A stretch of 64,000 nucleotides of DNA from JBHGAV01 sp041946685 (GCA_041946685.1 JBHGAV010000005.1:1-64000), one strand, 5' to 3'. Positions 33,269 to 42,852 are shown, counted from the stretch's first letter. Translations and numbers: made by a program. The notes: a model not told the origin generated them from the sequence alone.

Positions 33269-34570
33269 GTGCCGGTTCGAATCATCAGGACATCAATCGT
33301 TGTGGCAGTTGCCACGCTTTTTGCGGCCGTCGCCGTGTGGGGGCAGGCACCCCAGAAGAACTGGAAAGACCGCGCCGAGTACGACCTGGCCGACGGGATT
33401 CAGAAGGCCACGGACAATAACAAGAAACTCGAACTGCTGAACACGTGGAAGCAGAAGTACCCGACAAGCGATTTCAACCTGGATCGGCTCCAACTCTTCC
33501 TCGTCACCTACAGCGCGCTGAACCAGCCGGACAAGGTGCTGGAAACGGGAGCCGAGATTCTGGCGGCGGATCCCAAGAATCTCCAGGCGCTGTACTACAT
33601 GACCATCAGCGCGATGAGGATCCCCAAGCCGACGCCCGACCAACTGGCGACGGTGCAGAAGGCCGGCCGGACGCTGACCTCCAGCATAGATGCGCTTCGG
33701 CCGGCGACCACTTCCGAAGCCGACTGGAACAAGGGAAAGCCGGATATCCTTGCCCCCGCATATATGACGCTGGGCTGGATCTCGATGCAGCAGAAGGCGT
33801 ACGAGGAATCCGAGAAGGAATTCACGGAATGCCTGAAGGTGAATCCGAACAACGGACAGGTTTCCTATTGGCTGGGGACGGTCATTCTGGCGCAGCGCAA
33901 TGCCGACAAGCAGGTGGCGGGGCTTTACCACATCGCGCGGGCCGCCTCATACAGCGGCCCCGGAGCATACGCCGAGCCTAACCGGAAGCAGGCCGCCGAC
34001 TACCTGGCCAAGGCGTATACCACTTACCACGGCTCGACCGAAGGTCTCGATGAACTCCGCAAGATAGCGGCGGAACACGCGTTCCCGCCGCAGGACCTCA
34101 AGATTCTCAGCAAAGTCGAGATCGATGCGGAGAAGGAAGAGGCGGATCGCCGGGCCAACCCGATGCTGGCGCTTTGGAAGAGAGTTAAGACGGAGCTGAC
34201 GGGCGAGAACGGCGCCACTTACTTCGAAGGCGGCGTGAAGGGCGCACTGCTCCCTGGAGGTGCCGATGGAATCAAGAGGTTCAAGGCCAAGCTGGTCGCG
34301 GCCAAGCCGCCGAAGAACCCCAAGGAGCTGGTGGTTTCGATCGGTGATACGGCGGAAGGCGAAGCCACCCTGATCATGGACGAGGCGCTCGTCGGCTCGG
34401 CTCCGGTTGGAACGGAACTCGAGTTCGAGGGCGTACCCGCATCTTACACCGCGAACCCATTCATGCTTACCTTCGAGGTCGCCCCCGATCAACTGTCAGG
34501 CTGGCCTGTGGCAGCGCCTCCAGCGAAGAAGGCACCCGGGGTCAAGAAGGCCGCACCGGTGAAGAAGTAG
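33269..34570 (+). CDS. Exported TPR-containing protein
   Basis: A 433 aa protein with a signal peptide (TSIVVAVATLFAAVAVWG). Helical TPR-like repeats occupy residues 35-250, for example LDRLQLFLVTYSALNQPDKVLETGAEILAAD and LGWISMQQKAYEESEKEFTE (A/P/L pattern). The C-terminal part has a beta domain with EGEATLIMDEALVG and ends in a Lys, Ala and Pro-rich tail (KKAPGVKKAAPVKK). Likely an envelope scaffold protein; partner unknown. GTG start with a strong AGGAGG site. It lies opposite the SSS gene and ends in a hairpin that borders DUF151. Confidence 0.75.
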   Translation: MPVRIIRTSIVVAVATLFAAVAVWGQAPQKNWKDRAEYDLADGIQKATDNNKKLELLNTWKQKYPTSDFNLDRLQLFLVTYSALNQPDKVLETGAEILAADPKNLQALYYMTISAMRIPKPTPDQLATVQKAGRTLTSSIDALRPATTSEADWNKGKPDILAPAYMTLGWISMQQKAYEESEKEFTECLKVNPNNGQVSYWLGTVILAQRNADKQVAGLYHIARAASYSGPGAYAEPNRKQAADYLAKAYTTYHGSTEGLDELRKIAAEHAFPPQDLKILSKVEIDAEKEEADRRANPMLALWKRVKTELTGENGATYFEGGVKGALLPGGADGIKRFKAKLVAAKPPKNPKELVVSIGDTAEGEATLIMDEALVGSAPVGTELEFEGVPASYTANPFMLTFEVAPDQLSGWPVAAPPAKKAPGVKKAAPVKK

Positions 34571-34589
34571 GGCGCCGAGAGCGCCCTAC
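34567..34589. terminator. Convergent hairpin terminator between TPR and DUF151
   Basis: A perfect 9 bp stem GTAGGGCGC-CGAGA-GCGCCCTAC sits between the stop of the TPR gene (34568-34570 lie within the stem) and the end of the convergent DUF151 gene at 34591. A bidirectional terminator is expected here. There is no long T tract on either side, so it may rely on stem strength or Rho. Confidence 0.55.
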
Positions 34590-34590
34590 C

Positions 34591-35076
34591 TCACATCTTG
34601 TAGCGGCCCAGATCCTCGTCACCGAGGCCCTCGAGCCAGCGCCGCAGTTCATCGGTGTTGATCTTGTCGGAGACCGAACTGGCAGCCTTGGACGAGTGCA
34701 GAACTGAGTCCTCCACGTAAATGGGGCAGTCCACGCGGAGAGCGATCGCCAGGGCATCGCTCGGCCGGGAATCGATGCTTATCAGCTCCCCGTCCTTTTC
34801 CAGCCAGATGACGGCGTAGAAAGTGTCATCCTTGAGCTCACTTACCACGACTTTGCGTACGCCCGCCTCCAGTCCCATCAGCAGGGTGCGTATCAAATCG
34901 TGGGTCATGGGCCGCGGGGTGGCCACCTTCTCGATCTCAAGCGCGATCGCGTTGGCCTCGTAAGTTCCTACCCAGATCGGCAGGATGGAACTGCCGTTGA
35001 TGTCCCGCAGGATCACGATGGGCATGTTGCTCACCGGATCCATCATCAGTCCGCGGATTTTCATCTCGACTTCCAT
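34591..35076 (-). CDS. DUF151 bifunctional nuclease-like protein
   Basis: A 161 aa protein of the DUF151/BFN family, whose plant members degrade both DNA and RNA. The motifs are GLMMDPVSNMPIVILRD at the N-terminus, SILPIWVGTYEANAIALEIE and RPSDALAIALRVDCPIYV. The C-terminus (DELRRWLEGLGDEDLGRY) carries a short UVR-like helix region. The bacterial role is mostly unknown. It lies 19 nt downstream of miaB in a minus-strand operon with two membrane proteins. Confidence 0.85.
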   Translation of the reverse strand: MEVEMKIRGLMMDPVSNMPIVILRDINGSSILPIWVGTYEANAIALEIEKVATPRPMTHDLIRTLLMGLEAGVRKVVVSELKDDTFYAVIWLEKDGELISIDSRPSDALAIALRVDCPIYVEDSVLHSSKAASSVSDKINTDELRRWLEGLGDEDLGRYKM

Positions 35077-35095
35077 GGCGCCAACCCCCGTCCCA

Positions 35096-36412
35096 TTACA
35101 GCAAATCCGCCGCCTCGCCCGCCAACGAGTTGGGGCCCGCCCGCGTGACGCGCACCGGAAGGTACTGTCCCTGCCGCACCGAGCCGCCCGGCCGGCACAC
35201 GAAGTTCAGCACCCGGTTCTGGCTCGTTCTCCCGATCCACTGGCCCGTCGCGGGGTTATAGCCCTCGACCATCACTTCCTGAATCGTATTCAGGCACTCC
35301 GCATTCTTTTTGATCTGGATCGAGCGCTGCCTCTCCTGAAGCAACTTCAGCCTGCAACCGGCCTCCTCGTCGGGGACGTGCCCATCCAGATTGAGCGCCG
35401 CCGTGTTTGGACGAGGGGAGTACTTGAAACTGAACATGGAGTCAAACTGAACTGCGTCCATGAGGGACAGCGTGTCTTCGAAGTCGGCCTCGGTTTCCCC
35501 GGGAAAGCCAACGATCATGTCCGTGGAGATAGCGATCTTCCGGCGGGCGTTTCTGAGCCACTCGATCCGCCGGAGATACTCACCGCGGGAGTAGAGCCGC
35601 TGCATCCGTTCCAGCACGCGATCCGACCCGGATTGCACGGGCAGATGGACGTGGTCGCAGAGCACGGGATTCGCGTCGATGGCGTCGACAATCGCCCGGC
35701 TGAAGTCCCTCGGGTGGGACGTGGCGAAGCGGACTCTTCTCAAACCCCGAACGCCGGCGATGGCTTCGAGCAGCGCCGCGAAATCCCATCGCTCCGGCGA
35801 AGGGTCCCGGTAGCTGTTCACGTTTTGGCCCAGCAGTTGGATCTCCGTGCAGCCCGAATCGGCGAGCTGGCGCGCCTCTTCCAAAATGCTCCGGCTGGAT
35901 CTGCTTCTCTCCTGCCCCCGGGTGAAAGGCACGACGCAGTAGGCGCATGACTTGTCGCACCCCTCGATGATGGTAATGTAGGCCCGGTGCGGGCTGTCCC
36001 GCCTAGTGTAGGGCGTCTCGAACGTCTGGTCGGTGGCCAGGTCCAGGCCCGCGACCCTGCGGTCGCCTCGCTCGAGCGCCGCGATGAGTTCGGGCAACCG
36101 GCTGTAGCTGGCGGAACCGCAGAGCAGGCTGACGTGAGGGGCCCTCTCGAAAATCCGCATCCCCTCCTGCTGGGCGACGCACCCCAAGACGCCGATCTTC
36201 CGCTCCCCCGCTCTCCGTTTGAACTGCTGCAGGCGGCTGTAAACCTTCTGCTCGGCCTTGCCCCGGACGCTGCAAGTGTTGTAGAGCAACAGGTCTGCCT
36301 CGTCCGGCGTTTCAGCGCTGGCATAGCCCAGGGCAAGAAGCATGCCGGCCACCTTCTCGGAGTCGTGCACGTTCATCTGGCAGCCGAACGTCTCGATGTA
36401 GAACTTCTTCAT
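35096..36412 (-). CDS. miaB: tRNA-2-methylthio-N6-dimethylallyladenosine synthase MiaB
   Basis: A radical-SAM methylthiotransferase that converts i6A37 to ms2i6A37 in tRNAs reading UNN codons. The 438 aa protein has the N-terminal UPF0004 domain with three cysteines (ETFGCQMNVHDSEKV, YNTCSVRGKAEQK, LGCVAQQEG). The radical-SAM motif CxxxCxxC is in IEGCDKSCAYCVVPFTRG. HLPVQSGSDRVLERMQR, MIVGFPGETEADFEDT and a TRAM C-terminus follow. The start at ATG 36412 is preferred because the open frame upstream has no family features. It is the second methylthiotransferase in the window; mtaB lies at 10.4 kb. Confidence 0.94.
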   Translation of the reverse strand: MKKFYIETFGCQMNVHDSEKVAGMLLALGYASAETPDEADLLLYNTCSVRGKAEQKVYSRLQQFKRRAGERKIGVLGCVAQQEGMRIFERAPHVSLLCGSASYSRLPELIAALERGDRRVAGLDLATDQTFETPYTRRDSPHRAYITIIEGCDKSCAYCVVPFTRGQERSRSSRSILEEARQLADSGCTEIQLLGQNVNSYRDPSPERWDFAALLEAIAGVRGLRRVRFATSHPRDFSRAIVDAIDANPVLCDHVHLPVQSGSDRVLERMQRLYSRGEYLRRIEWLRNARRKIAISTDMIVGFPGETEADFEDTLSLMDAVQFDSMFSFKYSPRPNTAALNLDGHVPDEEAGCRLKLLQERQRSIQIKKNAECLNTIQEVMVEGYNPATGQWIGRTSQNRVLNFVCRPGGSVRQGQYLPVRVTRAGPNSLAGEAADLL

Positions 36413-36426
36413 GCGGCCAGCGGCTC

Positions 36427-36612
36427 TCAGCCGTGTCCGAGACGCATGACCCAGCCGATGGCGAACAAACACGCGACGAACCAGATGAAGCACTTCACTC
36501 CGTATCGCAGGCGCTCGCGATCTGTCGACTTGGTCACGACACCCATCACAATCGAGCAAAGGAACGCGAACAGAAGGGCGGCTTCAAAGTGAGACAGGGT
36601 TACCTTCGGCAT
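36427..36612 (-). CDS. Small double-helix membrane protein
   Basis: A 61 aa protein with two predicted helices, FEAALLFAFLCSIVMGVV and GVKCFIWFVACLFAIGWV, joined by a short charged loop (TKSTDRERLRY). No family was recognised. Its start codon overlaps the stop of the gene before it by 1 nt (TGATG), and miaB follows after 14 nt. The coupling within a five-gene unit supports its reality. It could assist the larger membrane protein next to it. Confidence 0.6.
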   Translation of the reverse strand: MPKVTLSHFEAALLFAFLCSIVMGVVTKSTDRERLRYGVKCFIWFVACLFAIGWVMRLGHG

Positions 36613-37028
36613 CAGCTCTTCTTCCCGGCGGCAATTTCGTAGGCGTCCACCATGGCCAGAACGTTAAGCAAGCCCGCCGTCACCAGGAACTTGGTCCCGT
36701 AATCGTGCATATGGCCGGCCAGGTCCGGCTGCGCGTATCCCAACCACACGCTCAGCAGATAGAAGACGCCGGAGGCGAGATCGCCCAGGAACCCGCCGCA
36801 GTATATGATGGTCGTCAGCAGATCCCCGGTCTTGGGAGAGAACATCACCCCGCGCATCATGATTCCGAAAAGGAAGGTCGCGGCAACGGCGAACAGAATC
36901 AGCCCGCCCCTGACGCGGCGCTTCAAGAGGATATGGCCTCCGCCCGGCAGCAGCCAGCCCAAGGCCACCGCCGGCAGCCACACCTTCAGTGGAGCCATCG
37001 GCTCCTTCTTCTTGTCCTTGGAACCCAT
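36612..37028 (-). CDS. Integral membrane protein of unknown function (possibly DUF6677-like)
   Basis: A 138 aa protein with about four helices. The signature is WLPAVALGWLLPGGGHILLKRRVRGG, which resembles the loop and first helices of a TM2-like or DUF6677 protein. That placement is a guess from memory and should be checked. The rest has LILFAVAATFLFGIMMRG and GVFYLLSVWLGYAQP. It is the first gene of the minus-strand operon that continues with the small membrane protein, miaB and DUF151. Confidence 0.6.
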   Translation of the reverse strand: MGSKDKKKEPMAPLKVWLPAVALGWLLPGGGHILLKRRVRGGLILFAVAATFLFGIMMRGVMFSPKTGDLLTTIIYCGGFLGDLASGVFYLLSVWLGYAQPDLAGHMHDYGTKFLVTAGLLNVLAMVDAYEIAAGKKS

Positions 37029-37112
37029 CTACTTCGAGTCTACCATTAGGTTGTGCAGCGGGGTCTGTCCGGCATGTCCAGGCTCGAGGCGGGATGCCCC
37101 CTCTGTTATGCT

Positions 37113-37129
37113 GGTTCGGGCCCTGAACC
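37113..37129. promoter_or_regulatory. Near-palindrome occupying the DUF58 ribosome binding region
   Basis: GGTTCGGGCCCTGAACC is almost perfectly symmetric and ends directly at the DUF58 ATG (37130). No Shine-Dalgarno site is visible, so the hairpin may limit translation or be an operator. Seen in sequence; function is inferred. Confidence 0.3.
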
Positions 37130-38227
37130 ATGCCGTTGATTTGGCGCAAAGCCGGGGACATCGTCCGTCGCACACTGGAACTGAGCAGGACTACGGCAGG
37201 AGGCGTGCTCTTCGCGGCCGCGATGGTTCTTGTGGCGATCGGGGCGGTTCTCACGGGAAACAACCTGTTGTTTCTGTTGGTTGCGGCCATGGTATCGACG
37301 CTGATGGTCTCCAACCTGATTAGCCGGCTCTCCCTGGCGGGGTTGGAGTTGGACTTCCGTATGCCCGAACATGTTTCCGCGCGGCGGAAGTTCCCCGCCC
37401 GTATCCTGGTGCGCAATTCGAAGCGCTGGATGCCTTCCTTTTCGATACGCTTGGCGGGCATCGGCGACAGTGTCTTCTCCTCGCTCTACTTTCCGGTCTT
37501 GCCGGGAGGCAAGGAACTCAGCCAGACGGTCGAGGTGGAGTTCCGGCGGCGGGGCGTCCATCGCGAGGACGGTTTTCAGTTCTCGACGGCTTTCCCGTTC
37601 GGTTTCCTGGAGCGCCGCGCCCAGGTGTCGCTGCGCCGAGAGATCCTCGTATACCCTTGCATGAACCCCCGGCCGGACCTCGACGATCTGGTGTCGGTGA
37701 TGAGCGGTGAAGCCGCCGCGCACTATCGAGGACGAGGTCACGACTTCTACCGCATCCGGCCCTACGAGCTGTTCGAAAGTTCGCGCCACGTGGACTGGAA
37801 GGCGACGGCCCGCACCGGCGCCCTGCAAGTGAGGGAGTTCGCCCGGGAGCAGGAACCTCTCGTCGAAATCCTGTTCGACATCGATGCGCCCGCCGGCCGG
37901 CAGGCCTGGTTCGAGCACGCCGTTGATTGCTGCGCCTACCTGGTCTGGCACCTTACCCTGCGCGAGGCGCGCGTGCGCTTCCTCACCCAGGAGATGGCGA
38001 CAACCGTGCCCGCAACGGGGGACGTTTACACGGTCCTGAAGTACCTCGCCCTGGTCTCCCCGGGTTCCCAGCATCCGCCGCCCGGTCCCTCCGAAGAACA
38101 CAGCTTTCATGTTGTCATCACCGCCGATCCGCGCCGGTACGCGGAGACCGCCTGGAGCCTGGCGCACTTTGTCAGCCCAGAGCCAAGTCATGATATTGTG
38201 TCACGTGAATGGAGAAGGACCTCATGA
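37130..38227 (+). CDS. DUF58 membrane protein
   Basis: A 365 aa protein of the DUF58 family, usually paired with MoxR AAA ATPases and VWA proteins, though neither partner lies adjacent here. Two N-terminal helices (LFAAAMVLVAIGAVLTG and LLFLLVAAMVSTLMVSNL) are followed by a beta-rich domain. The conserved segment FYRIRPYELFESSRHVDWK leads into KATARTGALQVREFAREQE. The C-terminal domain is Rossmann-like. It ends by overlapping the hydrolase start by 4 nt (ATGA), so the two are co-translated. Function: envelope or chaperone-like; not resolved. Confidence 0.82.
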   Translation: MPLIWRKAGDIVRRTLELSRTTAGGVLFAAAMVLVAIGAVLTGNNLLFLLVAAMVSTLMVSNLISRLSLAGLELDFRMPEHVSARRKFPARILVRNSKRWMPSFSIRLAGIGDSVFSSLYFPVLPGGKELSQTVEVEFRRRGVHREDGFQFSTAFPFGFLERRAQVSLRREILVYPCMNPRPDLDDLVSVMSGEAAAHYRGRGHDFYRIRPYELFESSRHVDWKATARTGALQVREFAREQEPLVEILFDIDAPAGRQAWFEHAVDCCAYLVWHLTLREARVRFLTQEMATTVPATGDVYTVLKYLALVSPGSQHPPPGPSEEHSFHVVITADPRRYAETAWSLAHFVSPEPSHDIVSREWRRTS

Positions 38228-40011
38228 AACGATGTGTCTTGTTGATGAGCGCGGTTTTCTGTGTCTTTGTACTCTCAATCTGGAGCAGTGCCTCCTCCGC
38301 GGCCAGCCGCGTCTCCAGACCCGGCCAATACTCCGGCTATGGAGAGGCGATCTACGCTGAGGGATATGACATTTCCTCCCTCTACGTCCCGGTGCGCGAC
38401 GGCACCAAGCTCGCAGTGGACTTGTACCGTCCCAAGGAGAAAACCACCGGAAAGGTGGTCACCACCCCGCTTCCTGTCCTTTGGATGCACACCCCTTACA
38501 ATCGCAGGTACAACAACAACAATCGTTCGACGTTGGCCGTGGAGTATTATCCGGGGACGGCGGGAAGGCTGGTGAAGTACGGGTATGTGGTCGCGACCGT
38601 CGATTTTAGGGGTCTATACGCTTCCTACGGCCATAACGAAGGATATAACCGCGGCGAATGGATCACGGCCGCAAGCCGGGATGCGTACGACATCACGGAG
38701 TGGCTTGCGCGGCAGCCGTGGAGCAACGGCAATATCGGCATGTGGGGCTGTTCGGCCACCGGGGGCAGTCAGATGCAAGCGGCGACCACAGCGCCCCCGC
38801 ACTTGAAAGCGCTCTTCCCGATGAGCTGCGAGTTCGACGTCTATGCATTTCGCGCGCCCGGCGGCATGACGTCGCCACAAGGTGCCCGCGCCGGGGCCCG
38901 CGCCTCCGGGCAGTCGCCCCAGCAGCTTCGCGACGCCGCGGCGGTCGCGGTGGACGCCGATACGGACGGGTCGCAGTTGAAGGCAGCCATCGCGGAACAC
39001 GCAGGTAACGTGGAAAGCGAAGGCTACGTGCCATACCGCGACAGCCTCAGCACCACAATCACGGATCCCAAGACCCGGGCATGGTGGATCAGCAGCAGTC
39101 CTCACACGTACCTACAGCAGATCAACGCCGCCAGAATCCCGATGTATATGGCCGCCAACTGGGACGAAGGGCCCACCAAGCACGGCAACTTCTTCACCTT
39201 CAACAACGTGACCAGTCCGAGAAAGCTCATCATCGGACCCGGCCGCCACTGCGACTGGCTATACGTCGAGAAGGAGACCGGCTTCGACATCACTGTCGAG
39301 GAACGGCGCTTCTTCGATCACTGGCTGAAGGGCGTTGACAATGGCGTGATGGACGAACCCCCCGTGTATTACTACACCTACAACGCTCCGGCGGGCTCCG
39401 AGTGGCGTTCTGCAAAACAGTGGCCCCTGCCCAATGAAAAGCGGACCCGCTACTACCTGGCAGCGGGCGCGCTGAGCACCACGGAGCCGGCTGGAACAGC
39501 CGAAAAGGACGAAACCACCGTCACATACGACGCATCTCCAAACGCCCCGGCCAAGGGGCTCGTGTATGAAACCGCCCCCCTCGGCGCGGACGTTCAGGTC
39601 ACCGGCCATCCGGTCATGAACCTGTGGGTATCTTCGACTGCGACCGATGGCGACTTCATTGTCAACGTCCAGGATGTCGCGCCGGACGGCAAGGCGACCT
39701 CATACAACATCACCGGCCAGCTTCGAGCGTCCTTGCGAAAGCTGTACGATCCGCCCTACAACAATCTGGGGTTGCCCTGGCACCGCTCCCGCAAGGAGGA
39801 CGTCAGCCCCCTGGTGCCCGGCCAGCCGGCCGAGCTTGTGTTCCCCATTCTGCCCGGATCGATCGTCTTCAAGGCCGGACATCGCATAAGGCTGGTGATC
39901 AGCTTCGCGGACCGGACGACGCCCAGGCTCGATCCCGCGCCGAAGGTCACCATTTATCGCGACTCCGCGCACAAGTCGTTCCTGACGTTGCCTGTCATCG
40001 CGACGAGATGA
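38224..40011 (+). CDS. CocE/NonD-family (S15-type) hydrolase, exported
   Basis: A 595 aa protein with a signal peptide (CVLLMSAVFCVFVLSIWSS). The X-Pro dipeptidyl-peptidase S15-like alpha/beta-hydrolase has PVRDGTKLAVDLYRPK, the oxyanion region RGLYASYGHN and the nucleophile Ser177 in MWGCSATGGSQ. A candidate acid Asp is in AANWDEGPTKHG and His in GPGRHCDW. A C-terminal jelly-roll domain (DADG..DFIVNVQDVAPDGKATSY) completes the fold. It is probably a periplasmic peptidase or acyl-ester hydrolase. ATG 38224 with an AGAAGGACC-type site is preferred over an ATG 15 nt upstream. Confidence 0.85.
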   Translation: MKRCVLLMSAVFCVFVLSIWSSASSAASRVSRPGQYSGYGEAIYAEGYDISSLYVPVRDGTKLAVDLYRPKEKTTGKVVTTPLPVLWMHTPYNRRYNNNNRSTLAVEYYPGTAGRLVKYGYVVATVDFRGLYASYGHNEGYNRGEWITAASRDAYDITEWLARQPWSNGNIGMWGCSATGGSQMQAATTAPPHLKALFPMSCEFDVYAFRAPGGMTSPQGARAGARASGQSPQQLRDAAAVAVDADTDGSQLKAAIAEHAGNVESEGYVPYRDSLSTTITDPKTRAWWISSSPHTYLQQINAARIPMYMAANWDEGPTKHGNFFTFNNVTSPRKLIIGPGRHCDWLYVEKETGFDITVEERRFFDHWLKGVDNGVMDEPPVYYYTYNAPAGSEWRSAKQWPLPNEKRTRYYLAAGALSTTEPAGTAEKDETTVTYDASPNAPAKGLVYETAPLGADVQVTGHPVMNLWVSSTATDGDFIVNVQDVAPDGKATSYNITGQLRASLRKLYDPPYNNLGLPWHRSRKEDVSPLVPGQPAELVFPILPGSIVFKAGHRIRLVISFADRTTPRLDPAPKVTIYRDSAHKSFLTLPVIATR

Positions 40012-40017
40012 CCTGCG

Positions 40018-40033
40018 CACGCCGGACGGCGTG
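40018..40033. terminator. Hairpin between the CocE and SBBP genes
   Basis: A 6 bp stem CACGCC-GGAC-GGCGTG lies in the 33 bp between the convergent stop codons. It is a plausible bidirectional terminator without a T tract. Confidence 0.4.
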
Positions 40034-40044
40034 AGGAGTGCGGG

Positions 40045-42852
40045 CTAGTTCACCGCAACCGTCAGGCCGGGCTGGCTTGAGAAGCCGCCAGCCGAGATGA
40101 CGACCTCATAGACTCCTGGCGGCAAAGCCGCCGGAATCTGTATGTTGATCTGAAACAGGCCGGCGATGCTCTGAGGCGCGCTGCCCGCCCAGACCACGGC
40201 TGCGTTCCTGCCGCCCACAGTGGCCGTCCAAGGCCAGAGGATGGGCCGGGGGTACGGGCCGTAGAGCGGCACGATCTGGCCGTCCAGGCCAACGTCGGTC
40301 TTCCCTTCCCCGGTCGCGAAGACCATGATGTATCCGCCGGCGGGGGCGGGACTGGACGCGCTGTTTACGGAGTAGTCCGGCGAGTTCAGGATGGCGCCCG
40401 GCCCGGTGCCGGACTGGTTCATGCTGAAGACGCCTGGCGCGGCCGCTACCACCGGCACCGTGACTGTATTTCCCTTCTGTCCCTTGTATTCGACTTGCAC
40501 CCGCGTGGAGGACTTCCCGGCCACCCCATAGGGGACCACACAGCTCAGCACACTGGAAGACCCGCCCAGTACATAGATCATTGGCGCGGCCGTTCCGTCG
40601 AAGAAGATCTTGGTGTCTCCGAGCGAAGTTGTTAGACGGTCGTTCACCACCTGCAGCGGCACCAGCGACGATGAACCGAAGCCACTGCCAAAGACGGCGA
40701 GGATCTCTCCGGCGGCGACCTTGCCACATTCATAGCTGGCGGCGTTGCAGAAACCTCCGACGCTGATCTGCGGGCTCAGAACCACCTTCAGCAAGTAAAT
40801 GTCTACTCCGCCAGCCGGGGTAGGTTGCAGCGCCTGCTGCACGTAGGGCATATTGGCTGAGTCGGTCCGCAGCAGCAGATAGAAGTTCCCCGCAGAGTCG
40901 GACGTGAGGTCCATAGCGGAGTCTTCCCCGCGGCCGCCCAGGTAAGTGAAGTAAAGGGCCGCCGTTCCGGCCGGATTCAACTGGAACAAGAAGGCGTCCT
41001 CGCTGCCGCCACCGTGCTCGGGTTGGAGCGTGTCGGAGCGTGTGCCCAGCCCGGCCGGCGTGAGGACCCTGGTGCCGGTATAGCCGGCGATCCAGGCGCT
41101 GCCGTCCGCGTCCACGGCAAGGCCCGAAGCTCCCTCGGCAGCGGACCATCCCACGTAAGTCGAATACAGCTTCCTGGTGAGTTTGGAGTCGAGTTTGGCG
41201 ATCCATGCGTCCTCCGACAGCCCTCCGTTCTGTGTCTGGTAGGCGCCGGCGGTAACCGGGAAGTCGGTGGAATGCGTCGTGCCGGCCACGTAAACGTTGC
41301 CTGAGGAATCGGCTTGGATGGCCGTGGCGAAGTCATATCCCGAGCCACCCAGATAGGTCAAGGCAAGAATGAAGTCCGCCCTCGAGGCGAGCGGATTGAT
41401 CTTGGCGATCCATGCATCACCGGATGGAGAGCGGCACCGGTTGCAGCTTGACTGGATCGCGCCAGGCGTGGTGGACAAGTTCGTTGAGTAGGTTTCGCCG
41501 GCCACGTACAACATGCCGGAACTGTCCATAGTGATGGCCGCGGGGTCGTCCGCATCATTCCCTCCGATCAGAGCGGAGAAAAGCAGGTTGCCGGTCGGGT
41601 CGAATCCGGCCACAAAGGCCTCACCCCAGCCATGAGAGCTAGTGAGATCGCCAACCGTAATCGGGAAGTCCTTCGACCACCACGTGTGCCCCGCCACGTA
41701 TGCGTTTCCTTTGACGTCGGCGACGATGGCGTCGCCGTACTCCCAAGAGCTACCTCCAAAGAAGGTTGAATAGACGATGGAGCCTGCCGGGTCGAGCTTG
41801 GTCACAAAGACCGTGTCGTCGTCGCCGTTGTAGCTGGCCTGATATGCGTTCTTAACCGGGTAATCAACGGAGTGGGTATAACCGGTGATGTAGGCATTGC
41901 CGGATGGGTCGACGGAGATTGCGCGTGCCTTGTCGTCCTTGTCCCCTCCCAGGATCACCGAATACAGAATTGTCTTGCCGGTGGGGTCCATTTTGGTGAC
42001 GAACGTATCTGCGCCGCCATGAGGCGCGTTGGTGGGGCCCCTCGGATCGGCAGGATAATCCGCGGAAGCGGTGTTGCCGGCGAAATACACATTGCCGACG
42101 GCGTCCGCCCCCAAGCCGGCTGGAGAGTCATTGCCGCTGCCCCCGAAATACGTGGCATAGATGATTGTCGGGTCGATCACCAGCCGCTCGTCCCGGTCGT
42201 AGTCCTCGACCGCGAACCGAACGCGGGAGCCGTCGATGACGTAGCCGCCCGTGACCTTCCGCCGAACGCCGCCACTCTCCTGATAAATCAACGGCTTTTT
42301 CTGCCAGAGGATGCCGAACGGCGTATCGATCCGCAAATCGCCGCTCGATTCCAGGGCCAGTTTCTTGGCGCCGTCGAAGCGGAGGCGCACCGCACCGACA
42401 TCCGCGCCCGGAGCAACCACCAGATCATACTCAAGTTGGCCGCCGTTCCCATAGAACACCATGTCGACGCCGGGATAGGCGTCGCGGTATCGGACCAAGG
42501 CGAAATTCGGGATGTTCGTCAGCCAGCGTTTCGGATTGCTCCCGCGATAGTAGAAGCTGAGCCCCTGAAGACGTTTCATCCCCTCCATGCGAACCCGCGG
42601 ATCGCCTCCTTCCAGACGCATCCGCAAGAGATGGGAAGTATCCTTGCTGAGAAACTCCACTCGTGACGGCAAGAAGCGCAGCGTAAGCCGCCCGTTCCGG
42701 CCGATGAACCTCGCATCCCCGGCCGCCTGGCCCTGGTTGGGCTCAAACACCAGCGGCAGCAGCACGGGCGTGGCCGAGAATCTCGGCTCGACCGCAGAGA
42801 GAGTGGCTGCGACGAATACAATCGGGAGGAATCTACAGACGGATCGTAACAT
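40045..42852 (-). CDS. Secreted seven-bladed SBBP beta-propeller with Solibacter-type C-terminal domain
   Basis: A 935 aa exported protein with a signal peptide (VCRFLPIVFVAATLSAVEP). After an N-terminal beta domain (about residues 30-230), seven SBBP repeats can be counted. Each has a core of ...LYSTYFGG, then a D-A-x-G stretch and VAG-T-S, for example NAYITGYTHSVDYP and NVYVAGTTHSTDFP. The C-terminal 210 residues (GEILAVFGSGFGSSSLVPLQ, FATGEGKTDVGLDG, FQINIQIPAALPPGVYEVV) match the Solibacter C-terminal domain TIGR03437. It is likely cell-surface or secreted and may bind a glycan; no catalytic residues are evident. Confidence 0.85.
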   Translation of the reverse strand: MLRSVCRFLPIVFVAATLSAVEPRFSATPVLLPLVFEPNQGQAAGDARFIGRNGRLTLRFLPSRVEFLSKDTSHLLRMRLEGGDPRVRMEGMKRLQGLSFYYRGSNPKRWLTNIPNFALVRYRDAYPGVDMVFYGNGGQLEYDLVVAPGADVGAVRLRFDGAKKLALESSGDLRIDTPFGILWQKKPLIYQESGGVRRKVTGGYVIDGSRVRFAVEDYDRDERLVIDPTIIYATYFGGSGNDSPAGLGADAVGNVYFAGNTASADYPADPRGPTNAPHGGADTFVTKMDPTGKTILYSVILGGDKDDKARAISVDPSGNAYITGYTHSVDYPVKNAYQASYNGDDDTVFVTKLDPAGSIVYSTFFGGSSWEYGDAIVADVKGNAYVAGHTWWSKDFPITVGDLTSSHGWGEAFVAGFDPTGNLLFSALIGGNDADDPAAITMDSSGMLYVAGETYSTNLSTTPGAIQSSCNRCRSPSGDAWIAKINPLASRADFILALTYLGGSGYDFATAIQADSSGNVYVAGTTHSTDFPVTAGAYQTQNGGLSEDAWIAKLDSKLTRKLYSTYVGWSAAEGASGLAVDADGSAWIAGYTGTRVLTPAGLGTRSDTLQPEHGGGSEDAFLFQLNPAGTAALYFTYLGGRGEDSAMDLTSDSAGNFYLLLRTDSANMPYVQQALQPTPAGGVDIYLLKVVLSPQISVGGFCNAASYECGKVAAGEILAVFGSGFGSSSLVPLQVVNDRLTTSLGDTKIFFDGTAAPMIYVLGGSSSVLSCVVPYGVAGKSSTRVQVEYKGQKGNTVTVPVVAAAPGVFSMNQSGTGPGAILNSPDYSVNSASSPAPAGGYIMVFATGEGKTDVGLDGQIVPLYGPYPRPILWPWTATVGGRNAAVVWAGSAPQSIAGLFQINIQIPAALPPGVYEVVISAGGFSSQPGLTVAVN

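Noticed and set aside
33272..33284. tRNA T-loop-like GGTTCGAATC
   Set aside because: It is the start of the TPR coding sequence and no acceptor stem or anticodon arm can be folded around it.
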